Source of the DNA: JBKQHQ01 sp052148715
GTDB taxonomy: Bacteria > Pseudomonadota > Alphaproteobacteria > Rhizobiales > Xanthobacteraceae
Length of the DNA stretch: 64,000 nucleotides
Direction: 5' to 3'
Assembly (NCBI GenBank): GCA_052148715.1
Contig: JBKQHQ010000147.1
Span: 1 to 64,000, forward strand
Positions 18,530 through 28,140 of the stretch are shown here, piece by piece. Positions within the stretch are counted from its first letter, which is position 1, and each line of letters begins with the position of its first letter. The position numbers were made by a program, and so were the translations under genes. Under the pieces are notes generated by a model, which was not told where the DNA came from, did not search any database, and saw only the letters and a program-made list of their open reading frames with translations.

Positions 18530-19420
18530 TCAGTACTTCGTGTAGATCGGTGCGCCGACGAAGCCTCCGCCGCCGAAGATATAGTTGAATCCAATCATCA
18601 CGGAATCGTCGGTCACGCGCCGCCCATTGGTGAAGGTGCTGACACATGCGGTCCGCGAAGCCGTCGGCGTACAGAAGATGGTCGTGTCGGTCCACGTCGT
18701 CGTGGTGTCGACATTGCCGAAATCCATGTGGTAATACTCAAGCTTGAGGTGCAAGTTGCTGGAAATAGCATATTCGGCACCTCCACCCACCCAATACCCC
18801 CCTTTATTCGTGCTCTGGCTGGAGTAACCAGAAGTCACCGCGCCCGAGCTGTACGTGAAGGCCAATGCGTCATCGGTGTGGATCTGACCGGCCGCAGGTC
18901 CGCCTGACACTTGAACCAGCAGCTGCGGTGTAACCAGCACACCGGCCTGAAACAATAGCGCTTCGGTGGAGTTCAATCGCGTGCCTTTGTAACACGAAAA
19001 GGTTCCGCCTGTGGTATTTAATGCAGGAATCCCGGCAGTGGTGGTGGGGTATCCGCCCGGATAAGTTTCAAAGCAGGTTCCTGTGCCGCTCTGGTCCGTC
19101 AGCCGCGCGACGGCCTCGATCCCCAACACCGCAGTGCCGAATTGCCTCCGGTAGCCGCCCTGAATTTCGCCGTCGATGCCCCTAATGGTGTGGTCGATGG
19201 ACCTGGTCGTGGTCGCTGGTGTCGTGGTGCCAGAGAAGCCCGGGAGGTAACTTCCGGTGTCCGTTATCCGGCCCCAACTGTAACTGGCGCCGCCTCCAAG
19301 ATAGAACCCGGTCCAATCGTAGGCAGCCACCGGGGCCTTGGTGTAGATTGGCAGGTCGGCCGCGGCGGCGGACGCCACCATAGCCAGCGAAAGGGCAGTC
19401 CCGATGAACAGCCTTCGCAT
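18530..19420 (-). CDS. Outer-membrane beta-barrel protein (Omp25/31-like porin family)
   Basis: 296 residues: signal peptide LSLAMVASAAAADLPIYTKA, then the family opening YDWTGFYLGGGASYSWG. Alternating hydrophobic strands include GYWVGGGAEYAISSNLHLKL and LEYYHMDFG, and the C-terminal MIGFNYIFGGG segment matches the last strand, although the chain continues past it with FVGAPIYTKY instead of ending in Phe. An unusual loop contains three Cys. Located in the outer membrane; a structural or adhesion-type barrel. A second, distinct paralogue is at 61476-62258. Confidence 0.8.
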   Translation of the reverse strand: MRRLFIGTALSLAMVASAAAADLPIYTKAPVAAYDWTGFYLGGGASYSWGRITDTGSYLPGFSGTTTPATTTRSIDHTIRGIDGEIQGGYRRQFGTAVLGIEAVARLTDQSGTGTCFETYPGGYPTTTAGIPALNTTGGTFSCYKGTRLNSTEALLFQAGVLVTPQLLVQVSGGPAAGQIHTDDALAFTYSSGAVTSGYSSQSTNKGGYWVGGGAEYAISSNLHLKLEYYHMDFGNVDTTTTWTDTTIFCTPTASRTACVSTFTNGRRVTDDSVMIGFNYIFGGGGFVGAPIYTKY

Positions 19421-20136
19421 AAATCACCCCCCCTCATTCCAACGCTTGCTGTGATTCGCGACTACAATTTTACCGGTTTGGTCGCTGATCGTTGTGGCAT
19501 TTCCGCCACAAGTAGCCATAATCACAGCGGCAGCTGCGAATTTTTGCTTGGCCGGGCGGAATACATAGCCGCGATTGCCTCGGAGGGCTTCGCAGGGGAC
19601 TTTCGTCAGCCCAGGGCCATGGGCAGCATCCTGCTTCTTGCGACGCCGTCCGGGATGAACATTCCTCTCCCGTTCGCAGAAATACCCAATTGGGCTGTCG
19701 TGAAGCCGCATGATCAGTCAAGGGATTCAAAATAAATGCCTGCTTCCGCGTCCCCAGCCTTGCGCGACTCATTAACGATATCGGCGCCTGCCGCGATCTG
19801 ATTGCAGGCGGTACGGCGGTTCCAGCCGTTGCGGAGTATGACTTTCTGCGTGATCACAAGCTGGCGGCGTTCGAAAGAGAAAAGGCGATATCATTGCCCG
19901 TTTCCGTTGTTGGCAGATTTCCAGATCGCGTTGCGGTCTCGGCCAGCGAGAAGTCCACCGGAACAACCAAATGGGAATATGGCCGCCAGACGTCTTCTTG
20001 GAGCTTCAGATACCTGCCGAGGGTGCCGTCGCGATGTTTGCTTGCGAGCCGACGATCGGCGGCGTTCACTTTCAGCACGAAATACTGAAGCCAGCTCCTT
20101 CATCCAAATATCTGGGAGATCAGTGATCAAACTCAG
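19421..20136. other. Intergenic, no convincing gene
   Basis: About 716 bases upstream of the barrel gene (promoter expected on the minus strand near 19430-19520) and before a small plus-strand frame. Open frames are short and have shadow-like composition. Confidence 0.45.
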
Positions 20137-20370
20137 ATGGCATTAGCAGGCCTTTTGATTGCGCTATCGGTCGGGGTCGTTTCGGCGCGGCCGTTCGAGC
20201 GCGGCATAGCTCGGTCGCATGGCCCATCGAATCCCTGTCCGGGAATTCCGGAAACGTGCGCGTGTGTCTCTGACCGTCACGTTCGTGTGGGCAACTGCCC
20301 GTCCCCGCCGCAGACGATCACGTTCGACGACCCGTGCGGCAAATGCACCACTACGCCTTGCGGACGGTGA
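20137..20370 (+). CDS. Small Cys-rich exported protein (77 residues)
   Basis: Begins MALAGLLIALSVGVVSARPF, a short signal peptide, followed by a mature chain with seven Cys including CACV and CGKC motifs (NPCPGIPETCACV, FDDPCGKCTTTPCGR). Such spacing suggests disulphides or metal binding outside the cytoplasm. The ribosome binding site is weak and no family was recognised. Confidence 0.4.
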   Translation: MALAGLLIALSVGVVSARPFERGIARSHGPSNPCPGIPETCACVSDRHVRVGNCPSPPQTITFDDPCGKCTTTPCGR

Positions 20371-20461
20371 ACAGTTTTTGATAGAACCGCAGCGAGGGGT
20401 GCGCCCTGCCGCACGCCCCCGCGCAAAAAAATTTGCTCGTTGAGAGCTGGAGGAAACAAAC

Positions 20462-21682
20462 ATGGCTAGCCGGATTCTGACGACGCACGTGGGAAGCCTG
20501 CCGCGCCCGCCGAAGCTGATCGAGTTCACGCATCAGCGCACCGTGGGCGAGAAGTTCGACGAGGCCGCCTTCGAGAAGGAGCTCAGCGGCGCTGTGGTCG
20601 ACATCGTCCGCCGCCAGAAGGCGGCGGGTATCGACCTCGTCAACGACGGCGAACTGGGCCACACGATGGGTTGGGCCTACGATTACGGCTCCTGGTGGTC
20701 GTATGTCGTCCGGCGGCTGGACGGCGTGGAGGCCGTCCAAATGGGGCTCTGGAAGAAGCCATTGTCGCCGATCAAGGGCTTGGCGCCCAACGATTTCAGG
20801 CTCGGCAATTGGGCGGATCGCCGCGACTGGAACAAGTTCCAGGAAGCCTATATGGATCCGCAGTCTGGATGCGGGCTGCCCGAGCAGTTCATGACTCACT
20901 ACAGTCCCGTGGTCACCGGCCCGATCAAGTACAAGGGGCAGGCGGCAATCCAGCGCGACATCGCCAACCTCAAGGCCGGGCTCGAAAAGGCGGGGATCGA
21001 GGGGGGCTGGATGAACTCGGTCGCGCCGGCGAGCTGCTCGCGCTTCGCCAGCGAGTACTACAAGACCGAAGAGGAACTGATGTACGCCTGCGCCGACGCT
21101 ATGCGCGAGGAGTACAAGGCGATCATCGACGCCGGGCTGAGCTTGCAGCTTGACGATCCGGCGATCGGCGAGAGCTGGGATCAGTCGAAGGACGAGCCGA
21201 GCGTCGAGGGCTACCGGCGCTACACGAAGCTTTGCCTCGATGCGCTCAACCACTCGATCCGCGGGCTGCCGGCCGACCGGATCCGCTTCCACCTCTGCTG
21301 GGGCAGCTGGCACGGCCCGCATTCCACCGACATCCCGATGAAGCATCTGGTGGACCTGATGCTCGGGGTGAACGCCAATGCCTATTCCTTCGAGGCCGCT
21401 AATGCCCGCCACGAGCACGAATGGAAGCTGTGGAAGGAGATCAAGCTGCCGGATGGCAAGGTGATCATGCCCGGTGTCGTCACCCACTCGACCAACCTGA
21501 TCGAGCACCCCGAGATCGTTGCCGACCGGATTTGCCACTTCGCCGAGGCGGTGGGCCGCGAGAAGGTCGTCGCCTCGACCGATTGCGGGCTCGGCGGCCG
21601 CGTGCACCCGCAGATCGCCTGGGCGAAGCTCGAGGCGCTCTCCCAGGGCGCGGAGCTTGCCACGAAGCGCCTCTGGCACTGA
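20462..21682 (+). CDS. Cobalamin-independent methionine synthase II family protein (MetE C-domain-like)
   Basis: 406 residues matching stand-alone proteins related to the catalytic barrel of MetE and to epoxyalkane:CoM transferases, which move alkyl groups to thiols through a zinc site. TTHVGSLPRP opens the protein, LVNDGELGHTMGW carries conserved Asp/Glu, SLQLDDPAIG is mid-barrel, and candidate zinc ligands lie in FHLCWGSWHGPH and in the C-terminal STDCGLGGRVHPQIAW. TGGAGGAAAC precedes the ATG. Whether homocysteine is the true acceptor is unknown; no metH or folate gene adjoins it. A strong terminator follows. Confidence 0.85.
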   Translation: MASRILTTHVGSLPRPPKLIEFTHQRTVGEKFDEAAFEKELSGAVVDIVRRQKAAGIDLVNDGELGHTMGWAYDYGSWWSYVVRRLDGVEAVQMGLWKKPLSPIKGLAPNDFRLGNWADRRDWNKFQEAYMDPQSGCGLPEQFMTHYSPVVTGPIKYKGQAAIQRDIANLKAGLEKAGIEGGWMNSVAPASCSRFASEYYKTEEELMYACADAMREEYKAIIDAGLSLQLDDPAIGESWDQSKDEPSVEGYRRYTKLCLDALNHSIRGLPADRIRFHLCWGSWHGPHSTDIPMKHLVDLMLGVNANAYSFEAANARHEHEWKLWKEIKLPDGKVIMPGVVTHSTNLIEHPEIVADRICHFAEAVGREKVVASTDCGLGGRVHPQIAWAKLEALSQGAELATKRLWH

Positions 21683-21694
21683 GCGCGATCCCAG

Positions 21695-21737
21695 TGCCCC
21701 GGGTCGGCGCCTGCGGCCGACCCGGGGCATTTTTTTT
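21695..21737 (+). terminator. Intrinsic terminator
   Basis: Perfect 14-bp stem TGCCCCGGGTCGGC (21695-21708) / GCCGACCCGGGGCA (21716-21729), 7-base loop, then eight T. It ends the MetE-like gene. Confidence 0.95.
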
Positions 21738-21792
21738 CCTCCGGATACGACGGCCCGTCTGCCGATTGCCGTAATAATGCGCGACGGACTCT

Positions 21793-22824
21793 TCAGGCGA
21801 GCATGTCGCGCACGAGCGGTATGACCTGCTCGCCATAGAGCTCGACGCAGCGCATGAGTTTCTCATGCGGCAGCGGGCCCGCGCTATATTTCAAGTCGAA
21901 GCGCGAAATGCCGAGCGCCTTCGCTGTCGCGGCAATCTTGCGCGCGACCGTCTCAGGCGAGCCCACATACAGGGAGCCTTGATCGGCTTCCTGATCCAAT
22001 TCGGCCCGCGCCATCGGGGGCCAGCCGCGCTCGGCGCCGATCCGGTCGCGCATCCGCTTATAGTCGGGCCAGAATTCTTCGCGCGCCTGCGCATCGGTGT
22101 CGGCGACATAGCCCGGCGAGTGGACGCCGATCGGTTGCACGGGCTTGCCGAGTTGATCGAAGGCGCGATGATACAGGTCGACATAGGGCTTGAACCTGAT
22201 AGGCTGGCCGCCGATGATCGCGAGCATCATAGGCATGTCGTAGCGGGCCGCGCGGACGACGGATTCCGGGCTCCCGCCGACACCGATCCAGGTCTTGAGC
22301 GACCCGGCCTCGATCGGGGGAAACACGCGCTGATTGGTGAGCGCCGGCCGCGTGGTGCCCCGCCAAGTTACCGATTCCTGCCTGATCAGCGCCGCGAAGA
22401 GATCGAGCTTTTCCTCGAACAGCTTCTCGTATTGGCTGAGCTCGTAGCCGAACAGGGGAAAGGACTCGGTGAACGAGCCGCGTCCGAGAATAACCTCGGC
22501 GCGCCCGTTCGAGACGGCATCGAGCGTGGCGAACCGCTGAAATACCCGAACCGGGTCATCGGAGCTGAGCACCGTCACGGACGAGCCGAGACGAATGCGG
22601 CTGGTGCGCCCCGCGATCGCCGCGAGCACGACATCGGGCGAAGACACCGCGAAGTCGGCGCGGTGGTGTTCCCCGACGCCGATGAAATCGACGGCCAGCC
22701 GGTCGGCGAGGACCGCCTCGTCGACCACATTCCGAATGACTTGCGCATGCGGAAGGAGGCGGCCGTCCGCTCCGGCGGTGATGTCGCCGAATGTGTCAAG
22801 TCCGAGCTCGAGATGCTGCGCCAT
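21793..22824 (-). CDS. LLM class flavin-dependent oxidoreductase
   Basis: Full-length luciferase-like monooxygenase barrel (343 residues). Blocks seen: LELGLDTFGDITAG, GVGEHHRADFAVSSPDVVLA, RLGSSVTVLSSDDPVRVFQ, EVILGRGSFTESFPLFGY, GVGGSPESVVRAA and the C-terminal VGSPETVARKI. Members use FMNH2 or F420 to oxidise diverse substrates; the cofactor cannot be read from the sequence. It is convergent with the MetE-like gene and divergent from the DUF1326 gene. It is not the parent of the LLM fragment at 10985, whose sequence differs. Confidence 0.88.
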   Translation of the reverse strand: MAQHLELGLDTFGDITAGADGRLLPHAQVIRNVVDEAVLADRLAVDFIGVGEHHRADFAVSSPDVVLAAIAGRTSRIRLGSSVTVLSSDDPVRVFQRFATLDAVSNGRAEVILGRGSFTESFPLFGYELSQYEKLFEEKLDLFAALIRQESVTWRGTTRPALTNQRVFPPIEAGSLKTWIGVGGSPESVVRAARYDMPMMLAIIGGQPIRFKPYVDLYHRAFDQLGKPVQPIGVHSPGYVADTDAQAREEFWPDYKRMRDRIGAERGWPPMARAELDQEADQGSLYVGSPETVARKIAATAKALGISRFDLKYSAGPLPHEKLMRCVELYGEQVIPLVRDMLA

Positions 22825-23020
22825 GCGTTCTCCGTTGACGTAGGTCCTCGTCGCCGGCGCTGCCGAGGATCGGTTCGCGAGAGCGGTTGTATATGCCGCA
22901 AATCTGCATGGCCACTCTTTCGCTGCTCTGACTATTAGCCATCTGCGGCATTGCCCTGCGCTTGCCAGCGCGGAGGCGCCTGCCTACCCTTCGGCCTGAC
23001 CTCTGGCGACCGCTGCCCCG

Positions 23021-23692
23021 ATGCCGACACCCAATGACGTTCCCGACTGGCGCATCACCGGCGACTGGTGGGACCTGTGCAATTGCGCCATCGGGTGCCC
23101 GTGCAATTTCGGCTCCGATCCCACGTACGGCTACTGCGAGGGCGTGCTCACCTGGTTGATTCGCGAGGGTAACTACGGGACGGTCAAGCTTGGCGGCGAC
23201 CTCGCCGTTGTCCTCATCATCCATTTCGAGGGCAACGTGATGGAGAAGAACCGCGAGTTCGGTTTTCTCATCGACGATCGGGCCGACGCCGCCCAGCGCG
23301 ATGCGCTGAAGAAGATATTCACCGGCGAGGCGGGCGGCGCCTTCGCCGCTTGGCGCGATCTCACCATCAGCCTCGATGGCGTCGAGTTCCTGCCGATGCA
23401 AGTCTCGCACGACGCTGAGAATTGGCGCGTACAAGTGCCGGGCATGGTCGAAGGCCTCGGCGGCCCGTTCCGAAAATTCATGGTGCCCGCCGACGATACC
23501 TGTCGCATCTACAACGCGCCGCGCCCCGAAGTTGTGCCCGGATTCCTCACCGTCGGCCAAGCCAGACGTAACGTGGTCACCGGCGCCTTCGGCCGCAGCT
23601 GGGATTGGTCGCAGCGCTCTTCCAAGCATATTGCCTTCGACCTGCGCGGACCGAAAACCTTCTCGTGGCGACGGCCCCAGCAAATCCAATGA
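23021..23692 (+). CDS. DUF1326 domain protein
   Basis: 223-residue DUF1326 protein. The signature cluster WDLCNCAIGCPCNFG near residue 20 gives four Cys in a metal-binding-like arrangement; IIHFEGNVMEKNREFGFLID and IYNAPRPEVVPGF are other family blocks. Function is unknown, but the gene overlaps the DUF2182 gene by four bases (ATGA), a pairing I recall as frequent. The two products probably act together at the membrane. Confidence 0.88.
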   Translation: MPTPNDVPDWRITGDWWDLCNCAIGCPCNFGSDPTYGYCEGVLTWLIREGNYGTVKLGGDLAVVLIIHFEGNVMEKNREFGFLIDDRADAAQRDALKKIFTGEAGGAFAAWRDLTISLDGVEFLPMQVSHDAENWRVQVPGMVEGLGGPFRKFMVPADDTCRIYNAPRPEVVPGFLTVGQARRNVVTGAFGRSWDWSQRSSKHIAFDLRGPKTFSWRRPQQIQ

Positions 23693-24501
23693 CGCAAGAC
23701 CATGGTGGCGGCGGCGCGCCGCCCCGGCGCGACCGTGTCATCGTCGTCGCGCTGCTCATCACCGTCACCGTGCTCGCCTGGGCCTATACCGCGCGCCAGG
23801 CTGCTCTGATGGACGAGATGGAAGCGGCGATGTGGCGCGATATGAATATGTCCATGAACGGCATGGAGCCGTCGTGGACGCCGCTCGACGCGCTGCTGAT
23901 ATTCTCGATGTGGACGGCGATGATGGCGGCCATGATGGTTCCGGGCACGATCCCGATGGTGACCGCCTTCGCCACCATCAATCGCCGGCGGCGGGAACGC
24001 GACGCGCCCTATGTGCCAACTACCATATTCATTTCCGGCTATCTCGTCGTGTGGGCCGGATTCTCGATCCTCGCGACCGCCTTGCAGTGGCAGTTGCAGA
24101 GGATTGGGCTCGTCACCACCATGCTGCAGTCGGCGTCTTACTATTTGTCGGCTGCGCTGTTCTTGGCCGCCGGACTTTATCAATTCAGCCCGCTCAAGGA
24201 AATGTGCCTCGCCTACTGCCGCTCGCCCGACGGCCTCATTCTGTCCGAATGGCGCGACGGCGCGCTCGGCGCCGCGCTGATGGGCCTGCGCCACGGCTTG
24301 TTCTGCATGGGCTGCTGCGCGGCGCTGATGATCCTGCTGTTCGCCGTGGCGGTCATGGATTTGCGTTGGGTCGCGGCTTTGACGGTTCTGGTGACAGCCG
24401 AGAAGCTTCTTCCCGGGGCGAAATTCTGGCGGCTTGGGATCGGCGTCGGTTTGATTGCGATCGGCGTCGCCTTCACGCTCGCGGGCTGGAGGTCGGCGTG
24501 A
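23689..24501 (+). CDS. DUF2182 predicted metal-binding membrane protein
   Basis: 270 residues, about 6-7 membrane helices. Starts at the ATG overlapping the DUF1326 stop. Met/His/Cys-rich segments stand out: WRDMNMSMNGMEPSW, WTAMMAAMMVPGTIPM and GLFCMGCCAALMILL, which support the proposed metal-binding description of the family. The longer frame to 23605 is antisense-free but overlaps DUF1326 and is not needed. A transport or metal-handling role is inferred only. Confidence 0.88.
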   Translation: MTQDHGGGGAPPRRDRVIVVALLITVTVLAWAYTARQAALMDEMEAAMWRDMNMSMNGMEPSWTPLDALLIFSMWTAMMAAMMVPGTIPMVTAFATINRRRRERDAPYVPTTIFISGYLVVWAGFSILATALQWQLQRIGLVTTMLQSASYYLSAALFLAAGLYQFSPLKEMCLAYCRSPDGLILSEWRDGALGAALMGLRHGLFCMGCCAALMILLFAVAVMDLRWVAALTVLVTAEKLLPGAKFWRLGIGVGLIAIGVAFTLAGWRSA

Positions 24502-24596
24502 TGTTGAGCTCGAAAGGGTCCGAACGTGCGCGAATAGCCGGGCGGCGATCAGGTTCATCGCTACGCTACATCGGCGCGAATTGAAACGAGTTTCAG

Positions 24597-25064
24597 ATGG
24601 TGCTCGGCGACTTCACGCGTTGGCTGTATCGAGGGCGGCGGCCCAACCGGCTTGCGCGAGCCTTAAACCGCGCTGGGGCCGCCGTCTTTGCCCGCGGTAT
24701 CGCGCGCGACTATCTGGTTACGCTGGAGGTGACGGGGCGCCGGTCCGGCCGGTCGATATCGCTTCCACTGGTGATGGCGATTGTGGACGGCCAGCGATAC
24801 CTGGTGTCGATGCTGGGCGAGAGCGTCGCTTGGGTTCAAAACATCCGGGCCGCCGGCGGGAAGGCGGTTCTCCACCATGGTCGACGTGAAGAGGTTCGGC
24901 TGGAGGAGGTCCCCGTCGGCGAGCGCGCCCCGATTTTGCAGGCGTACCTTCAGCGAGCGCCCGGCGCACGCCCCCACGTGGCCGTAGACAAGGACGCACC
25001 GTTATCCGAGTTCGAGCGGATCGCCGGCACGCTTCCGGTCTTCCGCGTCCTGGCTGTCCCATGA
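24597..25064 (+). CDS. Nitroreductase/quinone reductase family, deazaflavin (F420)-dependent type
   Basis: 155-residue single-domain split-barrel protein like Mycobacterium Ddn. Family blocks are present: LEVTGRRSGRSISLPLVMAI near residue 45, LVSMLGESVAWVQNIRAAGG, and PLSEFERIAGTLPVFRVLAV at the end. Known relatives use reduced F420; no F420 biosynthesis gene (fbiC, cofC/D/E) is in this window, so cofactor use is inferred. It stands 95 bases after DUF2182 and may be co-transcribed. Confidence 0.8.
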   Translation: MVLGDFTRWLYRGRRPNRLARALNRAGAAVFARGIARDYLVTLEVTGRRSGRSISLPLVMAIVDGQRYLVSMLGESVAWVQNIRAAGGKAVLHHGRREEVRLEEVPVGERAPILQAYLQRAPGARPHVAVDKDAPLSEFERIAGTLPVFRVLAVP

Positions 25065-25120
25065 CGGCAGAGAGAGATGCGCAAAGCTTGCGCGGTGCGC
25101 GTGCGGCCTTCGCATCGTCG

Positions 25121-25345
25121 CTACCGTTTGCGGATGCGGAACGTCATCGCCTCCGCGCCCGTCACAGAATCTTCGAGCGTGTCGCCGGTCTCGCGCAGGA
25201 GGTTTGGAATATCGATGGCGGCGAGCGGATCGGTGCACGCAATCACCAGCACGTCGCCGGCCGCCATGCCGGAGAGGGCCTTGCGCGTGCGCAGCGCCGG
25301 CAGCGGGCATTTCAGACCGCGCAGGTCCATGGTCTTCTCGCTCAT
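25121..25345 (-). CDS. TusA family sulfurtransferase
   Basis: Small sulphur carrier of 74 residues. The catalytic Cys lies in DLRGLKCPLPALRTRKAL (CPxP motif), and the C-terminal half DVLVIACTDPLAAIDIPN matches the family. Start set at MSEKTMDL (25345); upstream in-frame Met codons at 25366 and 25378 are alternatives because no site has a strong ribosome binding site. Role: passing persulphide sulphur to tRNA modification, molybdenum cofactor or respiratory-enzyme maturation. Confidence 0.85.
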   Translation of the reverse strand: MSEKTMDLRGLKCPLPALRTRKALSGMAAGDVLVIACTDPLAAIDIPNLLRETGDTLEDSVTGAEAMTFRIRKR

Positions 25346-25568
25346 CGGCGCTTGCTGAAGCTCCATGATTTTTCGCAATGCTTTCGGGCTACGGCGGTCG
25401 ACCGGTAGACGTCAAGCGCGTTGCTTTGACCGCATTGGCTGCCCTCGCTAGAAAATCCGCGATGGGCGCCCCGTTCCGATGCAAACGAGCGCATAGCCCA
25501 GCCGGTGATACTGTGCGATCTGGTGGCGATGATCCGGACGTGCGGGTCGAGCGTAGAAAAAGGCGGAG

Positions 25569-27212
25569 ATGGGCATGAGGGATCCCGTGGAAACCGGCGC
25601 GCGCGGGGCGGTGGGGGCGCCGACGGACGGGCACGGCCTCTTGCTTCCACTCTCCGTCTACTTCGTTGCCTTCGTCACCGGCGCGATCGTGATGAGCTTT
25701 GAAATGCTGGGGTCGCGGTATCTGAGCCCCTATTTTGGAGCCGGGATCTACACCTGGGCCTCGCTGATCTCGACGGTGCTGGCCGCGTTGTGCGTCGGCT
25801 ATTTTCTCGGCGGTGCGCTCGCCGACCGCCATCCGTCGCTGGTCGTTCTTGGCGCAACCGTGTCGCTGGGGTCCGTCTATCTGTTGCTGCTGCCCGCTTT
25901 CGCCGATCCTGTCCTGCAATTCTTCGTGTGGGCAATCGATGACATCAAGCTGGGCAGCCTCGCCTCGTCGCTGGCAATCATGTTCCTACCGGTCGCATTC
26001 ATCGGGATGTATTCGCCGTTCGCCATTCGCCTCTTGTTGCGCTCGATGCACAATTCCGGCGCCATCTCGGGGACCGTTTATGGCGTTTCCACCGCCGGCA
26101 GCATCCTCGGCACGCTCGGGACGACATTTTTCCTGATCCCGTTGATCGGGTCACGGGCGATCACCATTTCGCTCGGCATCCTGGGAATCCTCGGGGGTGC
26201 GCTGCTTATCGCCACGGCCGCTGCGCTGCGGGGGCGGCGGGCCCAGCTTGGCGCGCTCGCGGTGTTGCTTGTGTCGCACGCGCTGGTCTTGCCGGTCACG
26301 GTCGCTCAAGCCGAAGAGCTGTTCGATCCGGAAATACGCGCCGCCATGCTCAAGCGGAAAGACGGTCTGATTACCCGCGTCGAGACCATCTATAACGACA
26401 TCTTCGTCAGCAAGGAGGGCAGCGTGCTCAGGATGTCCTTCCACTGGAAGGGCTGGCACTTTCAGGAGTCGGAGGTGAACCTCGCGGACCCCGACGACTT
26501 GCCCGTGCTCTACCCCCGCGCGATGACGATTGCCACCGTCTATCCGCCGGAGATCAAGCGCGTGCTGATGCTGGGACTCGGCGGGGGTGCCATTTCGACC
26601 TATTTAGGCCGCTTTCTGCCGCAGGCGGCGATCGATACCGTCGAGCTCGACCCGGGGGTCATCGACGTCGCCAAGAAATATTTTGGCATTCGCGAAACGA
26701 GCACGTCGCGTCTGTATGAGAGCGACGGCCGCGTGTTCTTGAATCGTCATCAAGAGCTCTACGACCTCATCCTGGTGGACGCCTTCACCGGCAGCTACAC
26801 TCCTTTTCATATGATGACGAAGGAATTTTACCAGCTGGTACGCGACCACCTGGCGCCGCAGGGCGTGGCGGCTTTCAATATCCTGCCCGGCAGTAAGCTT
26901 TACGACAGCAATGTGCGCACATTGAAGCTCGTGTTCGAGGGTATTGATCTCTATAGTTCCGGCGATGCGGCCGCAGATGATCCGGCGGTGATCGTCATCG
27001 GACGGCGCGACACGTCGGCGGCTGCCGAACCGCTGTCGCAGAGGGCGGCCGCAGCGCAGGGCCGCTACAAGTTCCGATTCGATGTCTCCCAGCTCGTCGC
27101 CGCCAGGCGGATCGAGGTGCCGAACGTGCCAAAGGCCGAGGTGCTCACCGACGACTTCGCGCCCGCCAACGTCTATGACTCGTACGGCCGCCGTTACCGG
27201 CGAGAGCAATAG
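25569..27212 (+). CDS. Fused membrane/spermidine synthase-like protein
   Basis: 547 residues. The N-terminal half (about 25-240) has 7-8 membrane helices of the spermine/spermidine synthase-fused MFS type, starting FVTGAIVMSFEMLGSRYLSP. The C-terminal half is a methyltransferase-fold domain with VLMLGLGGGAISTYLGRFLP, the nucleotide-binding acid in TVELDPGVIDVAKKYFG, and the catalytic Asp in ILVDAFTGSYTPFHMMT. True polyamine synthesis by these fusions is unproven. ATG 25575 has a better spaced GGAG than 25569. Confidence 0.85.
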   Translation: MGMRDPVETGARGAVGAPTDGHGLLLPLSVYFVAFVTGAIVMSFEMLGSRYLSPYFGAGIYTWASLISTVLAALCVGYFLGGALADRHPSLVVLGATVSLGSVYLLLLPAFADPVLQFFVWAIDDIKLGSLASSLAIMFLPVAFIGMYSPFAIRLLLRSMHNSGAISGTVYGVSTAGSILGTLGTTFFLIPLIGSRAITISLGILGILGGALLIATAAALRGRRAQLGALAVLLVSHALVLPVTVAQAEELFDPEIRAAMLKRKDGLITRVETIYNDIFVSKEGSVLRMSFHWKGWHFQESEVNLADPDDLPVLYPRAMTIATVYPPEIKRVLMLGLGGGAISTYLGRFLPQAAIDTVELDPGVIDVAKKYFGIRETSTSRLYESDGRVFLNRHQELYDLILVDAFTGSYTPFHMMTKEFYQLVRDHLAPQGVAAFNILPGSKLYDSNVRTLKLVFEGIDLYSSGDAAADDPAVIVIGRRDTSAAAEPLSQRAAAAQGRYKFRFDVSQLVAARRIEVPNVPKAEVLTDDFAPANVYDSYGRRYRREQ

Positions 27213-27261
27213 CGAGGCCCTTCCGAACGGACAAGCCGATGCGGCATCGGTAGTTCAAGCC

Positions 27262-28086
27262 TTAATCGATGCGTCGACCGGGCGATGCCACGCGCTCGAA
27301 GTATCCGATACGGTCGCGGCTCCGCTTTCCCATCAGGGCGAAGTTGGCGCCCTGCGGGTCCGTGCAGTGGACTATCCAACTGCCGCCGGGCACTTGCATC
27401 GGGCCGTCGAAGATCTGGCCGTGAACCGCCTCCACGCGCTTCGCCGCGGCGTCGATGTCGCCGACATTGAAGTAGCAAAGCCAGTAGGGGTCCGGAACCG
27501 TCGGAGGCTTATTGCGCATGCCGCCGATCGTCTGCCCTGCGGCAGAGAACAGCTGGTACGCGCCCGTGGGTCCGGTGTCGGCGAGCGCTTTTTGCCAGCC
27601 AAAAAGCTCGCCGTAGAAAGCCCACGCCTTCTCCCAGTCGGCGGCGAGCAGCTCATGCCAACCGACCGGGCTCTGCGCGCCCGCCTCGGCGGGCTGTCCT
27701 TGGCTGGGGATCATCCACTTTAACAACCCAAGCGTTGCCGTTTGCGGGTCTGTGATAACGGCAAAGCGGCTGACGTTGGGAGCGTCTGTCGGTGGAATAC
27801 GAACGGCGCCGCCAAGGTGTTTAGCCCGTTCGGCGGTGGCGTCCACGTCGTTGACGCCGACATATCCGATCCAACGCGGCGTCGCGCCCATTTTCCTCGC
27901 GTCCTCCGACAGGTGCAGCAGCCCGCCTACCGTGGCCTTTCCGGCGGTAAACAGCGTGTAGGCCGTGCCGGGCATCGACACGTCCTGCGCGCCCCAGCCC
28001 ACGACCTTGGCGTAGAAGGCCTTGGCGGCCTCGACGTCCGGCGTCATCAACTCGTACCAGACGAAACGGCCATGATAACCGACCAT
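27262..28086 (-). CDS. VOC family protein with two glyoxalase-like domains
   Basis: About 274 residues with two vicinal-oxygen-chelate domains: domain 1 opens GRFVWYELMTPDVEAAKAFY, domain 2 opens GWHELLAADWEKAWAFYGEL. Both have GG-containing second halves (VGGLLHL, IGGMRNK). This layout matches the hydroxylase-like 27-kDa antigen type. Start chosen at MVGYHGRF (28086); the frame extends to 28140. Enzymatic activity is not predictable. It is convergent with the spermidine-synthase-like gene, 49 bases apart. Confidence 0.82.
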   Translation of the reverse strand: MVGYHGRFVWYELMTPDVEAAKAFYAKVVGWGAQDVSMPGTAYTLFTAGKATVGGLLHLSEDARKMGATPRWIGYVGVNDVDATAERAKHLGGAVRIPPTDAPNVSRFAVITDPQTATLGLLKWMIPSQGQPAEAGAQSPVGWHELLAADWEKAWAFYGELFGWQKALADTGPTGAYQLFSAAGQTIGGMRNKPPTVPDPYWLCYFNVGDIDAAAKRVEAVHGQIFDGPMQVPGGSWIVHCTDPQGANFALMGKRSRDRIGYFERVASPGRRID

Positions 28087-28140
28087 ATCTGTTTGTCCCG
28101 CTCGAGCCTGCAAAGGAACCGCGCCGGCCAGCATTTGCAC

